DNA from: a virus
Virus record (IMG/VR): IMGVR_UViG_3300027832_000082
Span: 1 to 28,721 of that record
Direction: 5' to 3' (one strand)
DNA length: 28,721 nucleotides
This document shows, piece by piece, positions 7,101-14,833 of the stretch (positions are counted from its first letter, which is position 1; the number at the start of each line of letters is the position of its first letter). The position numbers were made by a program, and so were the translations under genes. Under the pieces are notes generated by a model. The model saw nothing but the letters and a program-made list of their open reading frames with translations, was not told the origin of the DNA and ran no database searches.

Positions 7101-10042
7101 CTAATAATAACGCCTTTGATAGCGTAGATGAGCTTATCGCTTGGGGTATGTCTAACCGAGACTTCCAACAATTTTTAGAGGACACGCCCTATAAGAACAG
7201 CGGCGGTAGTATATGGTCGCATTTTGTAAGTAAGATCCGCGACTTGTTGGGGCTACAGCCTAAGCAGGACACGGCCCTATCCGAGCTACTACGTCAAGTA
7301 CAAATCTTATCTGATGCAGACATTAACAAGCAGGCGGACCAGTTCCGATCAGGCCAAGCTAAAGATAAAGAAGCCGAGCTTTCCGGCAGACGAAATAAGA
7401 GTAAGTCCGACCCGTTAGAAACCGACGTCACTACTTTGCAGAAAGCGGATGACCAGTCTACGGGCATATCTGATAAAGAAGCGTCACAAGAGTACGCAGG
7501 CAGACCCCTTAACCGCATTGCGGACTTAGTAGCCAAAGCACTAAGGGGAGACCCTGCTATGTGGAAGCGCAAACTTAAGGAAAATGCCGCGTTTGGAATC
7601 GCTATCAAGAAAGCTATGTCCACAAACGTAGGTAAAGTCAGTCCGGCAAAAGCCCTCTTTCGTTGGTATTACAATGACGCCGACGACCGTTTGAGAAATA
7701 TAGCCCGCGATTCCAACATGCCGGGAGTGGCCAGACTTGCTGACGCCTTTGCCTTAGAGGCGGGAGGGGCAGCAGGTACAGGCACGATACCCTACCATCA
7801 ACGGCTAAATCGCCGATTAAACGTGCGCCTTGCGGAAGCAGAAGCCGTAAGGGATATGATGGAGAGGGAGAACGTAGACTTAGACAAGTCCGCAGATCAA
7901 TTACGCAAGTTAATAGAGAACCCCCGCGCTTCTCGACGAGGAGGAATAGGTAAAGTAGCTACGGCAGTTGAGAAATTCTTTAGAGCGGAGCTAGATTACT
8001 TAAGAGACGCAGGCATAGAAGTTGGCGAGGTCAAAGGGTACTTCCCCCGTGTAGTGGACAGAGGCCTCATCAACTCAGGTGGAGGTAAAGCCACGTTCAT
8101 ACAAGCGGCTGCGAAAGCGTACCGTATAGATAGCCCTAACCTGAGTAAGGAGGACGCTACTGCGTTAGCTAACGTGCGCTGGCAGCGGGAGTTGTATGGT
8201 TTGCAAAGTGGGTCGCCGGGGTGGAACGCATCCGCCAGCAGTCCTGGTCGGGCGGACAGTTCTAAATCGCGTGTACTTAGCCAAAAAGCGGTAGATGGAT
8301 CCGGCTTGTTGGGGTTCATGGTATCGGACCCGTTTAAGGTGATGATAGGGTACACTCAAAACGCGGCGCTTCGCGGGGAGTTAGCTAAAGTAGAGTACGA
8401 GACTAGTACCGGTGAAACCATTAAGCTAGGGGATAACTGGAAAAATTGGGATCAGATCCGCGATGATTTAATAGAAGAAGGAGGCGACGGCGCTTACGAG
8501 TACATGGACGAAATCCAAGATATGATCGCCACTACGTCAGGCATTAAAGCGCGGACGTATCAAGGCCGCATGGCGCGTGGATTATCGTGGATGCGTACTA
8601 TATCTACGCTGGGTTTATTGGAGTTAGCGACAATGTCGTCTATGCCGGAGCCTATCGTATCGGCTCTTCGCATGAGTTCAGGTGGCGATGCCACTAACGT
8701 AATGCGGTCACACGCAGATCTCATCAAAAGCACAGTACGATACGGCGGCGACACGCTACGATACATCACTAAACTGCCGAAAAGAGAGAGGCTACAAGCC
8801 ACCTACGCTTTGATGGAAGGCTTAGGCGAAATCAATGCCAACAACGCTAACGCTATGAGCATAGATAGATACGCAGGGGGCGACCCAACAAGCGCACTTC
8901 AAAGTAGCCTACTTTCGGGTTATTTTAGGGGTATTCGTTTAGAACAATTCACTACCTACGCTACTGTATTCGCCTCAGAAAACGCCATGACGTTTATGAA
9001 TTACCTAACTAAAGATTTAGATGCGGGGGGCAAACGAGCGGCAAACGCCCGATTCCAACTGCGGGACTTGAATATCCCTGAGTCAGAGGTAGAGGCTTTT
9101 AGTGGTTTTGTCCGTCAGTTGGACGGGGACCACCCTTCCTTAGACCAGCTACAGGGAGCCGGACGGATGGGAGACCTGTACTCGGGGGCGATAGCTAAAT
9201 TTGTAGGAGAGTCTGTCATGCGCCCGTCGGCGTCGCTAAAACCTTCTTACGCGGCTCACCCTTTAGGGGCGGCTATATTTCATCTACTGTCTTTTCCTTT
9301 CGCATTTACTAAAAATGTATTGCGACGCCCATTGCGTAATATTAAGAACGCGCCAGATGATTTAGGCAAGATAAACGCGGCCTTGGTGGTACTGCCTTTC
9401 ATTACAGGTATGTCCCTCATTACCTTATTGCAAGCTTTCCAAGGCGCCGCGCGGGACGAGATAAAGTCTCTAATAGACGACGAAGAAGAGCCCGAGCAGT
9501 CCAAAGGATTCGTGTTAGAACGCGCGCTGTCATGGACAGGTATATTCGGCAAAGTAGATCCCCTATTGCAGATAGTTTCCGGTAGTAGATACCAAAAATC
9601 TTCTCTGGAAGGGGTAACGGGGCCGACAATAGGCAGGGCCGCATCGGGCGTAGATAGCGCCGTAAGGTCATTCAGCAACAACTCTGCTAATACCAGTTCT
9701 GCTGAACGTCAATTATGGAACACAACTATGGATCTGGTGGTAGAGCCCCTGTTCCAAGCCTCCCTCAATTTGGCCCCCGAGGGAGGCGCGGCGGGCGTGG
9801 GTGTTCTAGCGTTGCGTGTTCTAGGCCCGAAATACGCTAAGGATAAACTAGGCGCAGATATATTCCCTATAGACTCAGACAAGGATCCTTCTCCTAGATT
9901 CAGCCTTGTAGAAAAACTGCTAGATATGGATACCCCCGCAGCTACTTCGAGCGATTCTTCAAGAGGCTCATCTGGCCGTGGCTCATCTGGCCGTGGCTCT
10001 TCCGGCCGTGGATCATCTAGCCGTGGATCTTCTAGCCGTTAA
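4190..10042 (+). CDS. Giant ejection protein (about 1950 aa) with HExxH metallopeptidase-like domain
   Basis: The preferred start is ATG 4190, with GGAG at 4177-4180; an ATG at 4145 in the same frame lacks a good site. The product begins with two related modules (SWRERAVPVD and SWRDKAVAVD), followed by an Ala/Gly-rich region to about residue 330. A charged linker follows, then three 9-residue repeats and six KPEP units (6357-6492). Next comes a domain with HELIH at residues 905-909, matching a zincin metallopeptidase active site; Glu981 in DELIAWG is a possible third zinc ligand. The remaining ~900 residues are helical, with hydrophobic patches near residues 1710-1760. The tail is five GSS[GS]R units. 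Size, position and layout fit a protein ejected into the cell envelope, comparable to T7 gp16 or 'large polyvalent protein' types. The peptidase activity is a motif-based prediction. Confidence 0.7.
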   Translation: MASWRERAVPVDNAGPQDSGSSWRDKAVAVDQPEQVGTGRNILKGVNAATTQIIGDIIQFPGTIAELGEKSLVNLLGGFNPGVMFGDSNKLQELGYESDFSVGNFGVDFTSRADPKDTSTGFNKIGRYVADQDFGYEPRQTFDKAWEDPSLSNVAGFVGEQAPQMLPHLAGLWAKPAVYAGSLNQNIADTRVKNDGRVDPNSTDAVPNLPTREDLLYSAPIAALSVFLDRIGLGRMIPGRGKALEEGAQVGAKTLKEAGTSTLKATGTETLTEGTQGGLEYVGGAAGTEKGMNPTDAAKNILAEALIGGPVGGTVRGVTSLAELRVNTREAMIKQGMDASAATDQDVDAFLAEAIRVSETPIPPELMQEIVDSNTGVNASPAINRGTPEGRQASRQVESELGSLFQGTDVMPRESVQTNEDGDVDFQEGATPIQDTAGRQVNPDTYGSQAIVDRVIQEESLTLSPQEMTLAARDITANPTADPKKIVRDYSQQGKESAFRIAEARRIRREKDLDQEVPPERDYTRGAGREEGLSPRMRQDLEQDGKSPPAGVNENQPGQPRDSVDRISTKAVDIRRGDYIPGDGPTGPGIDPNPRQPFTGGGNLADRVGTETTQGSIGDESGIGRREQTVREADRTGRFQGRTNNEVQGFLDLAQAADAADVAIEKAGLSGPLKTAANDHVQAIFDGIGDKGSMDVPAATKAIKEFTDALEPTAEAEPQAEEPTAKPQAEEPTAKPQAEEPTAKPEPKPEPKPEPKPEPKPEPKPEPKPNQDSDADIAAEDDLGGELGFETTPRRGLGPAPAEEAAVKKLLSGTTSALKVAERLSKEAPTATQRVISKFIMRVLRKWDSAGVQVTIRRGKATKYQGLSSLKTSYTRIPDGTIIATVENNISISTVRGLTYDTVIHELIHSITSVATNGVTKGHISDRQTVQAVRALEGLYRHVNKAYSAQIAEMMEGSGYSSQAASRLASTNNNAFDSVDELIAWGMSNRDFQQFLEDTPYKNSGGSIWSHFVSKIRDLLGLQPKQDTALSELLRQVQILSDADINKQADQFRSGQAKDKEAELSGRRNKSKSDPLETDVTTLQKADDQSTGISDKEASQEYAGRPLNRIADLVAKALRGDPAMWKRKLKENAAFGIAIKKAMSTNVGKVSPAKALFRWYYNDADDRLRNIARDSNMPGVARLADAFALEAGGAAGTGTIPYHQRLNRRLNVRLAEAEAVRDMMERENVDLDKSADQLRKLIENPRASRRGGIGKVATAVEKFFRAELDYLRDAGIEVGEVKGYFPRVVDRGLINSGGGKATFIQAAAKAYRIDSPNLSKEDATALANVRWQRELYGLQSGSPGWNASASSPGRADSSKSRVLSQKAVDGSGLLGFMVSDPFKVMIGYTQNAALRGELAKVEYETSTGETIKLGDNWKNWDQIRDDLIEEGGDGAYEYMDEIQDMIATTSGIKARTYQGRMARGLSWMRTISTLGLLELATMSSMPEPIVSALRMSSGGDATNVMRSHADLIKSTVRYGGDTLRYITKLPKRERLQATYALMEGLGEINANNANAMSIDRYAGGDPTSALQSSLLSGYFRGIRLEQFTTYATVFASENAMTFMNYLTKDLDAGGKRAANARFQLRDLNIPESEVEAFSGFVRQLDGDHPSLDQLQGAGRMGDLYSGAIAKFVGESVMRPSASLKPSYAAHPLGAAIFHLLSFPFAFTKNVLRRPLRNIKNAPDDLGKINAALVVLPFITGMSLITLLQAFQGAARDEIKSLIDDEEEPEQSKGFVLERALSWTGIFGKVDPLLQIVSGSRYQKSSLEGVTGPTIGRAASGVDSAVRSFSNNSANTSSAERQLWNTTMDLVVEPLFQASLNLAPEGGAAGVGVLALRVLGPKYAKDKLGADIFPIDSDKDPSPRFSLVEKLLDMDTPAATSSDSSRGSSGRGSSGRGSSGRGSSSRGSSSR
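6357..6492 (+). repeat. Tandem repeats coding a KPEP rod in the giant ejection protein
   Basis: There are three copies of a 27-base unit (coding KPQAEEPTA, the first one diverging at its left edge), followed by six copies of a 12-base unit coding KPEP. They are almost identical at DNA level, which suggests recent expansion by slippage or unequal recombination. The repeats join the N-terminal region to the HExxH domain. Pro-rich alternating Lys/Glu repeats form stiff extended rods, as in TonB. Confidence 0.9.
9965..10039 (+). repeat. Five 15-base repeats coding the GSS[GS]R tail
   Basis: Five tandem 15-base units encode GSSGR three times and then GSSSR twice, ending directly at the stop codon of the giant ejection protein. 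The tail is basic and flexible, possibly a DNA- or membrane-contact tail. The last bases overlap the end of the convergent DNA polymerase gene. Confidence 0.85.
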
Positions 10043-12261
10043 TCTTTGCGGAACCTGTCAGAGATATATCCAGTGGCGGAGATAGGACACCCCTCCGCCC
10101 AGCTAGGTAGGTCACACAACAAATCCTCATACTCAGCTAGATTTTCTAAGCCTTTATCTATCTCGCTGGCTAGCTCATCGTGTACCGAAAATAGACCGGG
10201 GTAGCCAAGATCATCTACAGTTAACCAACCGTGAGCCATTATGTCCCGAGCAGATCCTTGTACCGCCGACTGGAATATATCGCCGCCATAGGTAGAAGAT
10301 CTAATGATCCGACCTTGCTCTACCTTATCAAATGTAATTTGTTTCTTAACCGCGCCCCACGGAGTAGTCCGGGAGACTAGCTTCACATTAGCATAATGAA
10401 TACACCGTCCACTAGGTAGGCGTAATAGCAAGAACAACTTACCTTGTATGGACTTGGCCAGCAAAGCCAGCTTACCATCACAGAAGTAAAACGGCTTGCC
10501 AGGTGTTTCCACGGCAGCTATCGCCGCGTCCTCTGCACCCCTCCAACTGTTCACAATACCGGGGTGTCTACTGCGCCAAGCAAGTTTAACCGTCTCACTG
10601 GCCACCCATGCGGTTTTAGATAAGGTCGTGTTACCCTTACCAAAATTATCATAATTCTCTAACGCGCTCTCCCAGTAGTCAAAAAGACTTTGTTTAATCG
10701 TGTCCGCATAATCTTCCATGTTAATGCCGTAGGCGTTACCCATAGAAACATAAGCCCCTACGCCACCTTGAAAGCCTAAAGCGAGTTCTGACACTTTGCC
10801 TAGTACGTTGCGTTGGGTTTTGTCTACATCTTCGGGGTTTATTCCCAGGATACCACCCGCCGTTACCTTGTACAGGTCAGGCCCTTCGCCATCATCGTAA
10901 GCCTTAAATGCGTCTAGCTTCCATTGTTCGCCCCCAAGCCAAGCGCCTATGCGTCCTTCAATATTAGAGTAATCCGCGCATATAATTTGCTTACCCGGTC
11001 TGGCCTTTATGGCCCCACGTAAACACATGGACAATACTTCTATTATAGATAAGCCTGTTATGGCTTCTATTCCGGGCACTAAGTCGTAAGGCGTGTCGGA
11101 CTCGTTAATGATCTGAATTACCCATTCAGCCTCATCGTATTTAAGCAAACCGCGTGAAGGTAAATTGTGTAGCTGAAAACCCAGTGCGGACCAGCGGCCT
11201 GTAGATTGAGCGCCGTAGTACACAAGCTGATCTCGCGCGATACCCTCTCCGTCAGCATGCCTTTTCATGGCAGGGAATTTAGCTACAGACGATTTACCTG
11301 CTTCGGATCTAATTGTTAAGACGCGCTTAAGTGCACTTGGCACATTGGGATCTTTAATCAATTCACCAACAATACCCGCGGCCAAACTGTCCACAGGTAC
11401 GCCCTGAGATTTAGCAAAAGCTTTCATGCCGTTAAGGTCTGTGTGCGATTTAACCTGGCCACCAGATAGGTCTAGCAGTTCTTCGGCGTAGCCTTTTAAG
11501 TTCCGCTCTATTATGGCAATCGCTTTGTTAATAAAAGGCATATCAAGTAGACAGCCTCTTACATTAGCCCGCATGGTTAACTGCCATATCTTCCATTCCA
11601 TAGGTGGCAATTCAGGGATATGTAAGTGTAAGTCCATTTGAGTACGTACATCGTCATCGCAATACGCGCCTAGTCTTTCCACCCTGTCGTTATCTGCCCA
11701 CCATTCGTAGAATATCGCAGCAACCCCATCTCGCGCATCTGTATAAGTTAGGGGGTCGTCTAGGTACTGGTTTATTATTTCGTCGTTATCGGGGTCCATC
11801 GGGTCAAAGCGATGAACCTTACGTGGCTTGGCCATCTGTTTCATCAGTTTAGATCCAGCCATATCCTTAGAATGGGCTAACCCTAAAGCAGGCGCGGCCT
11901 TTTCTAATGCCCTCGGTATGCCTATGCGCGCGGCCCTTGCGGCTGTATCTGACATTTGAGATAGCTTTAATTCTGGCCAGCCATACCGGGGCGTTAATAA
12001 TTGTGTCCAAACGGCAAACTCAAAACCCGCATTATGGGCGCAGATAATTCCACCAGCGGTAACATGGTCTATTAAATTTTGGGGGCAAGGTCGGCCGTAG
12101 CCCCATCGGAGCACTATATGAGGCGCATCATCAAAGGCATACCGCAGTAGCCAAACCTCTGTAGTGGGGTGCTGAGCGTACACAAAAGCGTTAGTGCCGC
12201 CCTTGCCTAGCTTAATGGTGCTTCTTGTCTCAACGTCAAGTACGCATACGGGCAAAGTCAT
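10039..12261 (-). CDS. Family A DNA polymerase with 3'-5' exonuclease domain
   Basis: The 740-residue protein copies phage DNA. The N-terminal DnaQ-like proofreading domain shows Exo I (LDVET, D9 and E11), Exo II (AHNAGFEF, N77 region) and Exo III (Y200...D204). The polymerase domain carries motif A (CADYSNIEGR, D430), a phage-type motif B (KTQRNVLGK then LALGFQGG, about 481-500) and motif C (VHDE, H694-D695-E696). All catalytic acids are present, so it should be active. The length is close to T7 DNA polymerase. It is the last gene of the leftward replication operon, overlapping the methyltransferase stop by 4 nt (ATGA). Its stop shares the palindrome TTAA (10039-10042) with the convergent virion gene. 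No terminator is visible at this junction. Confidence 0.96.
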   Translation of the reverse strand: MTLPVCVLDVETRSTIKLGKGGTNAFVYAQHPTTEVWLLRYAFDDAPHIVLRWGYGRPCPQNLIDHVTAGGIICAHNAGFEFAVWTQLLTPRYGWPELKLSQMSDTAARAARIGIPRALEKAAPALGLAHSKDMAGSKLMKQMAKPRKVHRFDPMDPDNDEIINQYLDDPLTYTDARDGVAAIFYEWWADNDRVERLGAYCDDDVRTQMDLHLHIPELPPMEWKIWQLTMRANVRGCLLDMPFINKAIAIIERNLKGYAEELLDLSGGQVKSHTDLNGMKAFAKSQGVPVDSLAAGIVGELIKDPNVPSALKRVLTIRSEAGKSSVAKFPAMKRHADGEGIARDQLVYYGAQSTGRWSALGFQLHNLPSRGLLKYDEAEWVIQIINESDTPYDLVPGIEAITGLSIIEVLSMCLRGAIKARPGKQIICADYSNIEGRIGAWLGGEQWKLDAFKAYDDGEGPDLYKVTAGGILGINPEDVDKTQRNVLGKVSELALGFQGGVGAYVSMGNAYGINMEDYADTIKQSLFDYWESALENYDNFGKGNTTLSKTAWVASETVKLAWRSRHPGIVNSWRGAEDAAIAAVETPGKPFYFCDGKLALLAKSIQGKLFLLLRLPSGRCIHYANVKLVSRTTPWGAVKKQITFDKVEQGRIIRSSTYGGDIFQSAVQGSARDIMAHGWLTVDDLGYPGLFSVHDELASEIDKGLENLAEYEDLLCDLPSWAEGCPISATGYISDRFRKD

Positions 12262-13475
12262 AGCAAAATCTCCGCTTCCATGTAAGCACTAATAAACGCG
12301 GTAGCCGTATCGGCTTGTATTGCATTACCGTAGCCTTTTAGGCGTATTGTCCTAGCTAAAGCGGTGGCATTTGCGTCGATTGGACCGCCGCGATACACCA
12401 CTCCTCGGGCAAGCTTATCAACCAACGGCTTAATGCCGGATTTAATTGGCCGGTACTTTTCGTCTCGGCAGTACAACCACTCGATTTCGCTTGCATCTGC
12501 AAGTCCGAAAGACATATCCCCATTGAAGTGCCCGTCTTCGCAACGGACTTTCTCTTCCGAGCCAGAAACGCCTCTGGAGTCCCGTTCGCAGGCTGCGCTA
12601 CAGGAGTTGCCCACCCCGCTAGGCTTGCTGGGTAAAGACGCGGGTGGACTTGCTCTCTCAAGTTCGCCGGTGCTGTTCGACCCTTCCGCGCAACTGAGAA
12701 TTGGCGCTTCATTGCCTCTTGGCTTCTCGGGGGAAGGATGTCCATCGTGTTCGGAGTCGCCCATCCCGCCACGCTCGCTATGGCACCTAGTCCGTTCTGG
12801 TTCGCTATTCGATACCGGTTGCACGCCTTGTTCCCGTCCACTGCCTGCGGAGTTGGCCTCCCCGCTATCTGCGCGCACACGTCCAGCGTGTCCGTCGATA
12901 TTTTCCCGTTGCGGATCCGTCCTCCCGCGTAACCCCCCTTCCAGTCCCGTGTTGATGGAGTTGCCCACGCAGACTTGTTCAGCAACCCAGTAAAGTCTTT
13001 GTCTTTGGTGCGCGGCGTTGACGCTGTGTGCGCCCAATACACAATGCCCAACGGTGTAGTTTTCTGCTTCCATTGTTGTTTGTAAATCATCGAGCCAACC
13101 GTGTCTAATCGCGCTTTCAACCTGCTCACCAATAATGACGTTAAATCCGCACTCTTTGACGAGTTCAAGGAAGTAGGGCAATAAGTGTCGTTCATCTTCT
13201 TTTCCTTTTTGATTTCCTGCCGCGCTGAAAGGCTGGCAAGGTAAGCTTGCTGTACACACAGGCCTATCATCTGACCACCCTGCGTTTCTAAGGGCGTATG
13301 ACCACACGCCGATACCTGCGAAAAAATGGTGCTGAGTATATCCGGCTAGGTCTTTTGCTTTTACGTCTAATACAGATCTCTCATCTACATAGCCGGGGGC
13401 AATATCCCCATTAGCAATTAACTGTCTTAACCAAGCTGCGGCTTTAGGGTCAAACTCGTTATAGTAAGCTGTCAT
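12258..13475 (-). CDS. C5-cytosine DNA methyltransferase (Dcm-like)
   Basis: The 405-residue protein would transfer a methyl group from SAM to cytosine C5. Motif I is FFAGIGVWSYAL (51-62), the catalytic motif IV is SLPCQPFSAAG with Cys80, motif VI is GEQVE in place of ENV, motif VIII is HQRQRLYWV, and the C-terminal motif X is GYGNAIQADTATAFI. Between motifs VIII and X, about 170 residues are low complexity (Gly, Ser, Asn, Glu, Arg), with repeated words such as VGNS and ADSG instead of an obvious target-recognition domain. This stretch overlaps a second long frame (next entry). It likely protects phage DNA from restriction or marks it for regulation. It follows the resolvase by 3 nt and overlaps the polymerase start. 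The start ATG has only a weak AAGG upstream. Confidence 0.93.
   Translation of the reverse strand: MTAYYNEFDPKAAAWLRQLIANGDIAPGYVDERSVLDVKAKDLAGYTQHHFFAGIGVWSYALRNAGWSDDRPVCTASLPCQPFSAAGNQKGKEDERHLLPYFLELVKECGFNVIIGEQVESAIRHGWLDDLQTTMEAENYTVGHCVLGAHSVNAAHQRQRLYWVAEQVCVGNSINTGLEGGLRGRTDPQRENIDGHAGRVRADSGEANSAGSGREQGVQPVSNSEPERTRCHSERGGMGDSEHDGHPSPEKPRGNEAPILSCAEGSNSTGELERASPPASLPSKPSGVGNSCSAACERDSRGVSGSEEKVRCEDGHFNGDMSFGLADASEIEWLYCRDEKYRPIKSGIKPLVDKLARGVVYRGGPIDANATALARTIRLKGYGNAIQADTATAFISAYMEAEILL
12356..13195 (-). CDS. Overprinted ORF inside the methyltransferase gene (279 aa)
   Basis: This frame lies wholly within the Dcm-like gene, shifted +1. The ATG at 13195 has AGGA seven bases upstream, a better site than that of the Dcm gene itself; an earlier in-frame ATG at 13270 is less convincing. 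The 279-residue product is not low complexity. It contains LTSLLVSRLKARLDTVGS, IYKQQWKQKTTP, three WATP words (WATPSTRDWKGG, WATPNTMDILPPRS, WATPVAQP) and NPALSRWLISLPEEW near the end. I recall these words from a phage protein family annotated near or as DNA methylases, so I think the frame is really translated. The function is unknown. It could also be reached by +1 frameshifting from Dcm. A third long ORF on the opposite strand here shows that frame openness alone is weak evidence. Confidence 0.6.
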   Translation of the reverse strand: MNDTYCPTSLNSSKSADLTSLLVSRLKARLDTVGSMIYKQQWKQKTTPLGIVYWAHTASTPRTKDKDFTGLLNKSAWATPSTRDWKGGYAGGRIRNGKISTDTLDVCAQIAGRPTPQAVDGNKACNRYRIANQNGLGAIASVAGWATPNTMDILPPRSQEAMKRQFSVARKGRTAPANLREQVHPRLYPASLAGWATPVAQPANGTPEAFLARKRKSVAKTGTSMGICLSDLQMQAKSSGCTAETKSTGQLNPALSRWLISLPEEWCIAAVQSTQMPPL

Positions 13476-13478
13476 TTT

Positions 13479-13979
13479 TTACGCCTTGTTCCATTTAATA
13501 GCATCGCGTCCGTATACAGCCATACATGCTGCGTCAGCTATCCCGTCGTTGGGGACAGTCATACGTCCGGGCGTTAAGTCCACTTGCGGTAGGAAGCGTT
13601 GTACATACGATATGGCCGCGGCTTTATCTGTGCCGGTGCCTTTTAGTATGGCTACCTTCCACCGCATCGGGCTTACTGTTTTGTAGGGTATCGCCATCGC
13701 GTCTAGTACGCCATGTAGGACACCTACGCCTATTGCAAATCTAAATTCATTACCGGCATTTCTTATGGCCTTTCCGGCTGCGTTTCTATGGCCTCTCGCG
13801 CCTATTAGCTCTATACATACTACGTCTACACTTTCTAAGGTAAGCCAAAGAGCTACAGCTTTACCATCGATAGACTTGCCATCTTCTTTAATTGGCATGC
13901 GGAGCAGTGCGCTTGTTCCGTCAGGTCTTAAGGCAACAAGCGCGCCTGTTTTTCCCGGATCAATCCCGCAAACTATCAT
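13479..13979 (-). CDS. RuvC-like Holliday junction resolvase
   Basis: The 166-residue protein has the RNase H-fold signature of RuvC endonucleases: GIDPGKTGA at the N-terminus (D7), VVCIE (E57) in the second acidic block, and NDGIADAACMA near the end (D145 and D149). Length and motif spacing match the small resolvases of phages. It would cut four-way junctions and branched DNA formed during phage recombination and replication, before packaging. AAGGAGG lies about 11 nt before the ATG, a rather long spacing. The gene overlaps the preceding small ORF by about 20 nt and leads straight into the methyltransferase gene. Confidence 0.9.
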   Translation of the reverse strand: MIVCGIDPGKTGALVALRPDGTSALLRMPIKEDGKSIDGKAVALWLTLESVDVVCIELIGARGHRNAAGKAIRNAGNEFRFAIGVGVLHGVLDAMAIPYKTVSPMRWKVAILKGTGTDKAAAISYVQRFLPQVDLTPGRMTVPNDGIADAACMAVYGRDAIKWNKA

Positions 13980-14166
13980 CTATCTGCCACCCTCCTTCTG
14001 TGGTGTACATCCATCTGATAGGGGCAGGTATATCGTCTAAGATAACGCTGTCGGCGCTCTTGCCTCTAATCTTACCGTCACTGCCTGTTATTACCCTGAC
14101 TGTCCCAGGGGCCTTTCCACCGACTGTGGCTAAAACTGTAGCTAAATCCATCGCGCAAAATATCAT
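13960..14166 (-). CDS. Small hypothetical protein
   Basis: This is a 68-residue frame between the terminator after the SSB gene and the resolvase gene, overlapping the latter by 20 nt. No family was recognised. The sequence looks protein-like (a short hydrophobic N-terminus, then TVRVITGSDGKIRGKSAD and a Trp-containing end). The ATG at 14166 sits in the T-tract of the upstream terminator and has no ribosome binding site; an internal ATG at 14151 is no better. It may start differently, be leaderless or be untranslated. Confidence 0.45.
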   Translation of the reverse strand: MIFCAMDLATVLATVGGKAPGTVRVITGSDGKIRGKSADSVILDDIPAPIRWMYTTEGGWQIDDSLRD

Positions 14167-14195
14167 AAAATAAAGCCCCGACTTTCACCGGGGCT
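14167..14195 (-). terminator. Intrinsic terminator after the SSB gene
   Basis: Read on the minus strand, a 7-bp stem AGCCCCG/CGGGGCT with an 8-base loop is followed by TTTATTTTA. It starts 9 nt after the SSB stop codon. It would reduce transcription into the small ORF, resolvase, methyltransferase and polymerase genes downstream. Confidence 0.8.
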
Positions 14196-14203
14196 CCTCA
14201 TTG

Positions 14204-14797
14204 CTAGTCCATAAAGTCGTCAGAAGCAGATCCTTCCGTCACATCTTCGCCAAAATCATCATCCGCAGATGCGTTGGTAGCGCCGAACGGATCATTTTCG
14301 CCTACCTTCATTACGTTAGATAAACCAAACGAGACACCACTACCGCCCACGTCATGTTTCCATGCGTACACGTTGATAGCCGCTTTAACATCACACCCCG
14401 CGTAGACTTCACGCTTAATGTCGGTACCTTCTAGTCTTCGAGTACCACCGCCCGGTATGGCCATAAGCACACCTACTGGTACCGTACTGGCTAGTCGGAT
14501 AAATACATCGTCTTCGCCGTAACCGTTAGGTACTTTGTTTTTTAGATCATCGATAGTCATAAAAGGGACTTTAACTTTACGTGGACGGTTATCCCCCCAT
14601 TTATCTTTAATCGCTTTTTCTACAGCAGCTTCCAAATCCTTAAAGTCTTTGGTCTTTTGAGCGGCTTGGTCAAAAATCATAGTAAGCTGATACTTCGGCT
14701 CACCCTGGTTATTGATTTGTTTTGGTTCCATTAGTACGGGGAACGACGCGCGGCCTACTGGTGTTAAGTAGTTACCTGTTTTTTCATTAAAAGCCAT
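14204..14797 (-). CDS. DUF2815 single-stranded DNA-binding protein
   Basis: This 197-residue protein matches DUF2815, a phage family with an OB fold considered functionally equivalent to T7 gp2.5-type ssDNA-binding proteins. It opens with GRASFPVLMEPKQINNQGEPKYQL, typical of the family (here broken by the first strand turn), has a KVKVPF segment in the middle, and VYAGCDVKAAINVYAW as a core strand pair. The C-terminus is strongly acidic (DDDFGEDVTEGSASDDFMD), as expected for SSBs that recruit replication partners through the tail. AAGGA lies before the ATG. It directly follows the DUF2800 nuclease gene; these two families are habitual neighbours in phage recombination modules. A terminator follows. 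Confidence 0.9.
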   Translation of the reverse strand: MAFNEKTGNYLTPVGRASFPVLMEPKQINNQGEPKYQLTMIFDQAAQKTKDFKDLEAAVEKAIKDKWGDNRPRKVKVPFMTIDDLKNKVPNGYGEDDVFIRLASTVPVGVLMAIPGGGTRRLEGTDIKREVYAGCDVKAAINVYAWKHDVGGSGVSFGLSNVMKVGENDPFGATNASADDDFGEDVTEGSASDDFMD

Positions 14798-14833
14798 GAT
14801 ATTTTTCCTTTCTGAGATAATAAGATATTGAGA

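Noticed and set aside
12364-12993. A 209-codon open frame on the plus strand opposite the methyltransferase gene
   Set aside because: It has no ribosome binding site or recognisable motif. It is opposite two minus-strand frames with family-like words and is best explained by base composition.
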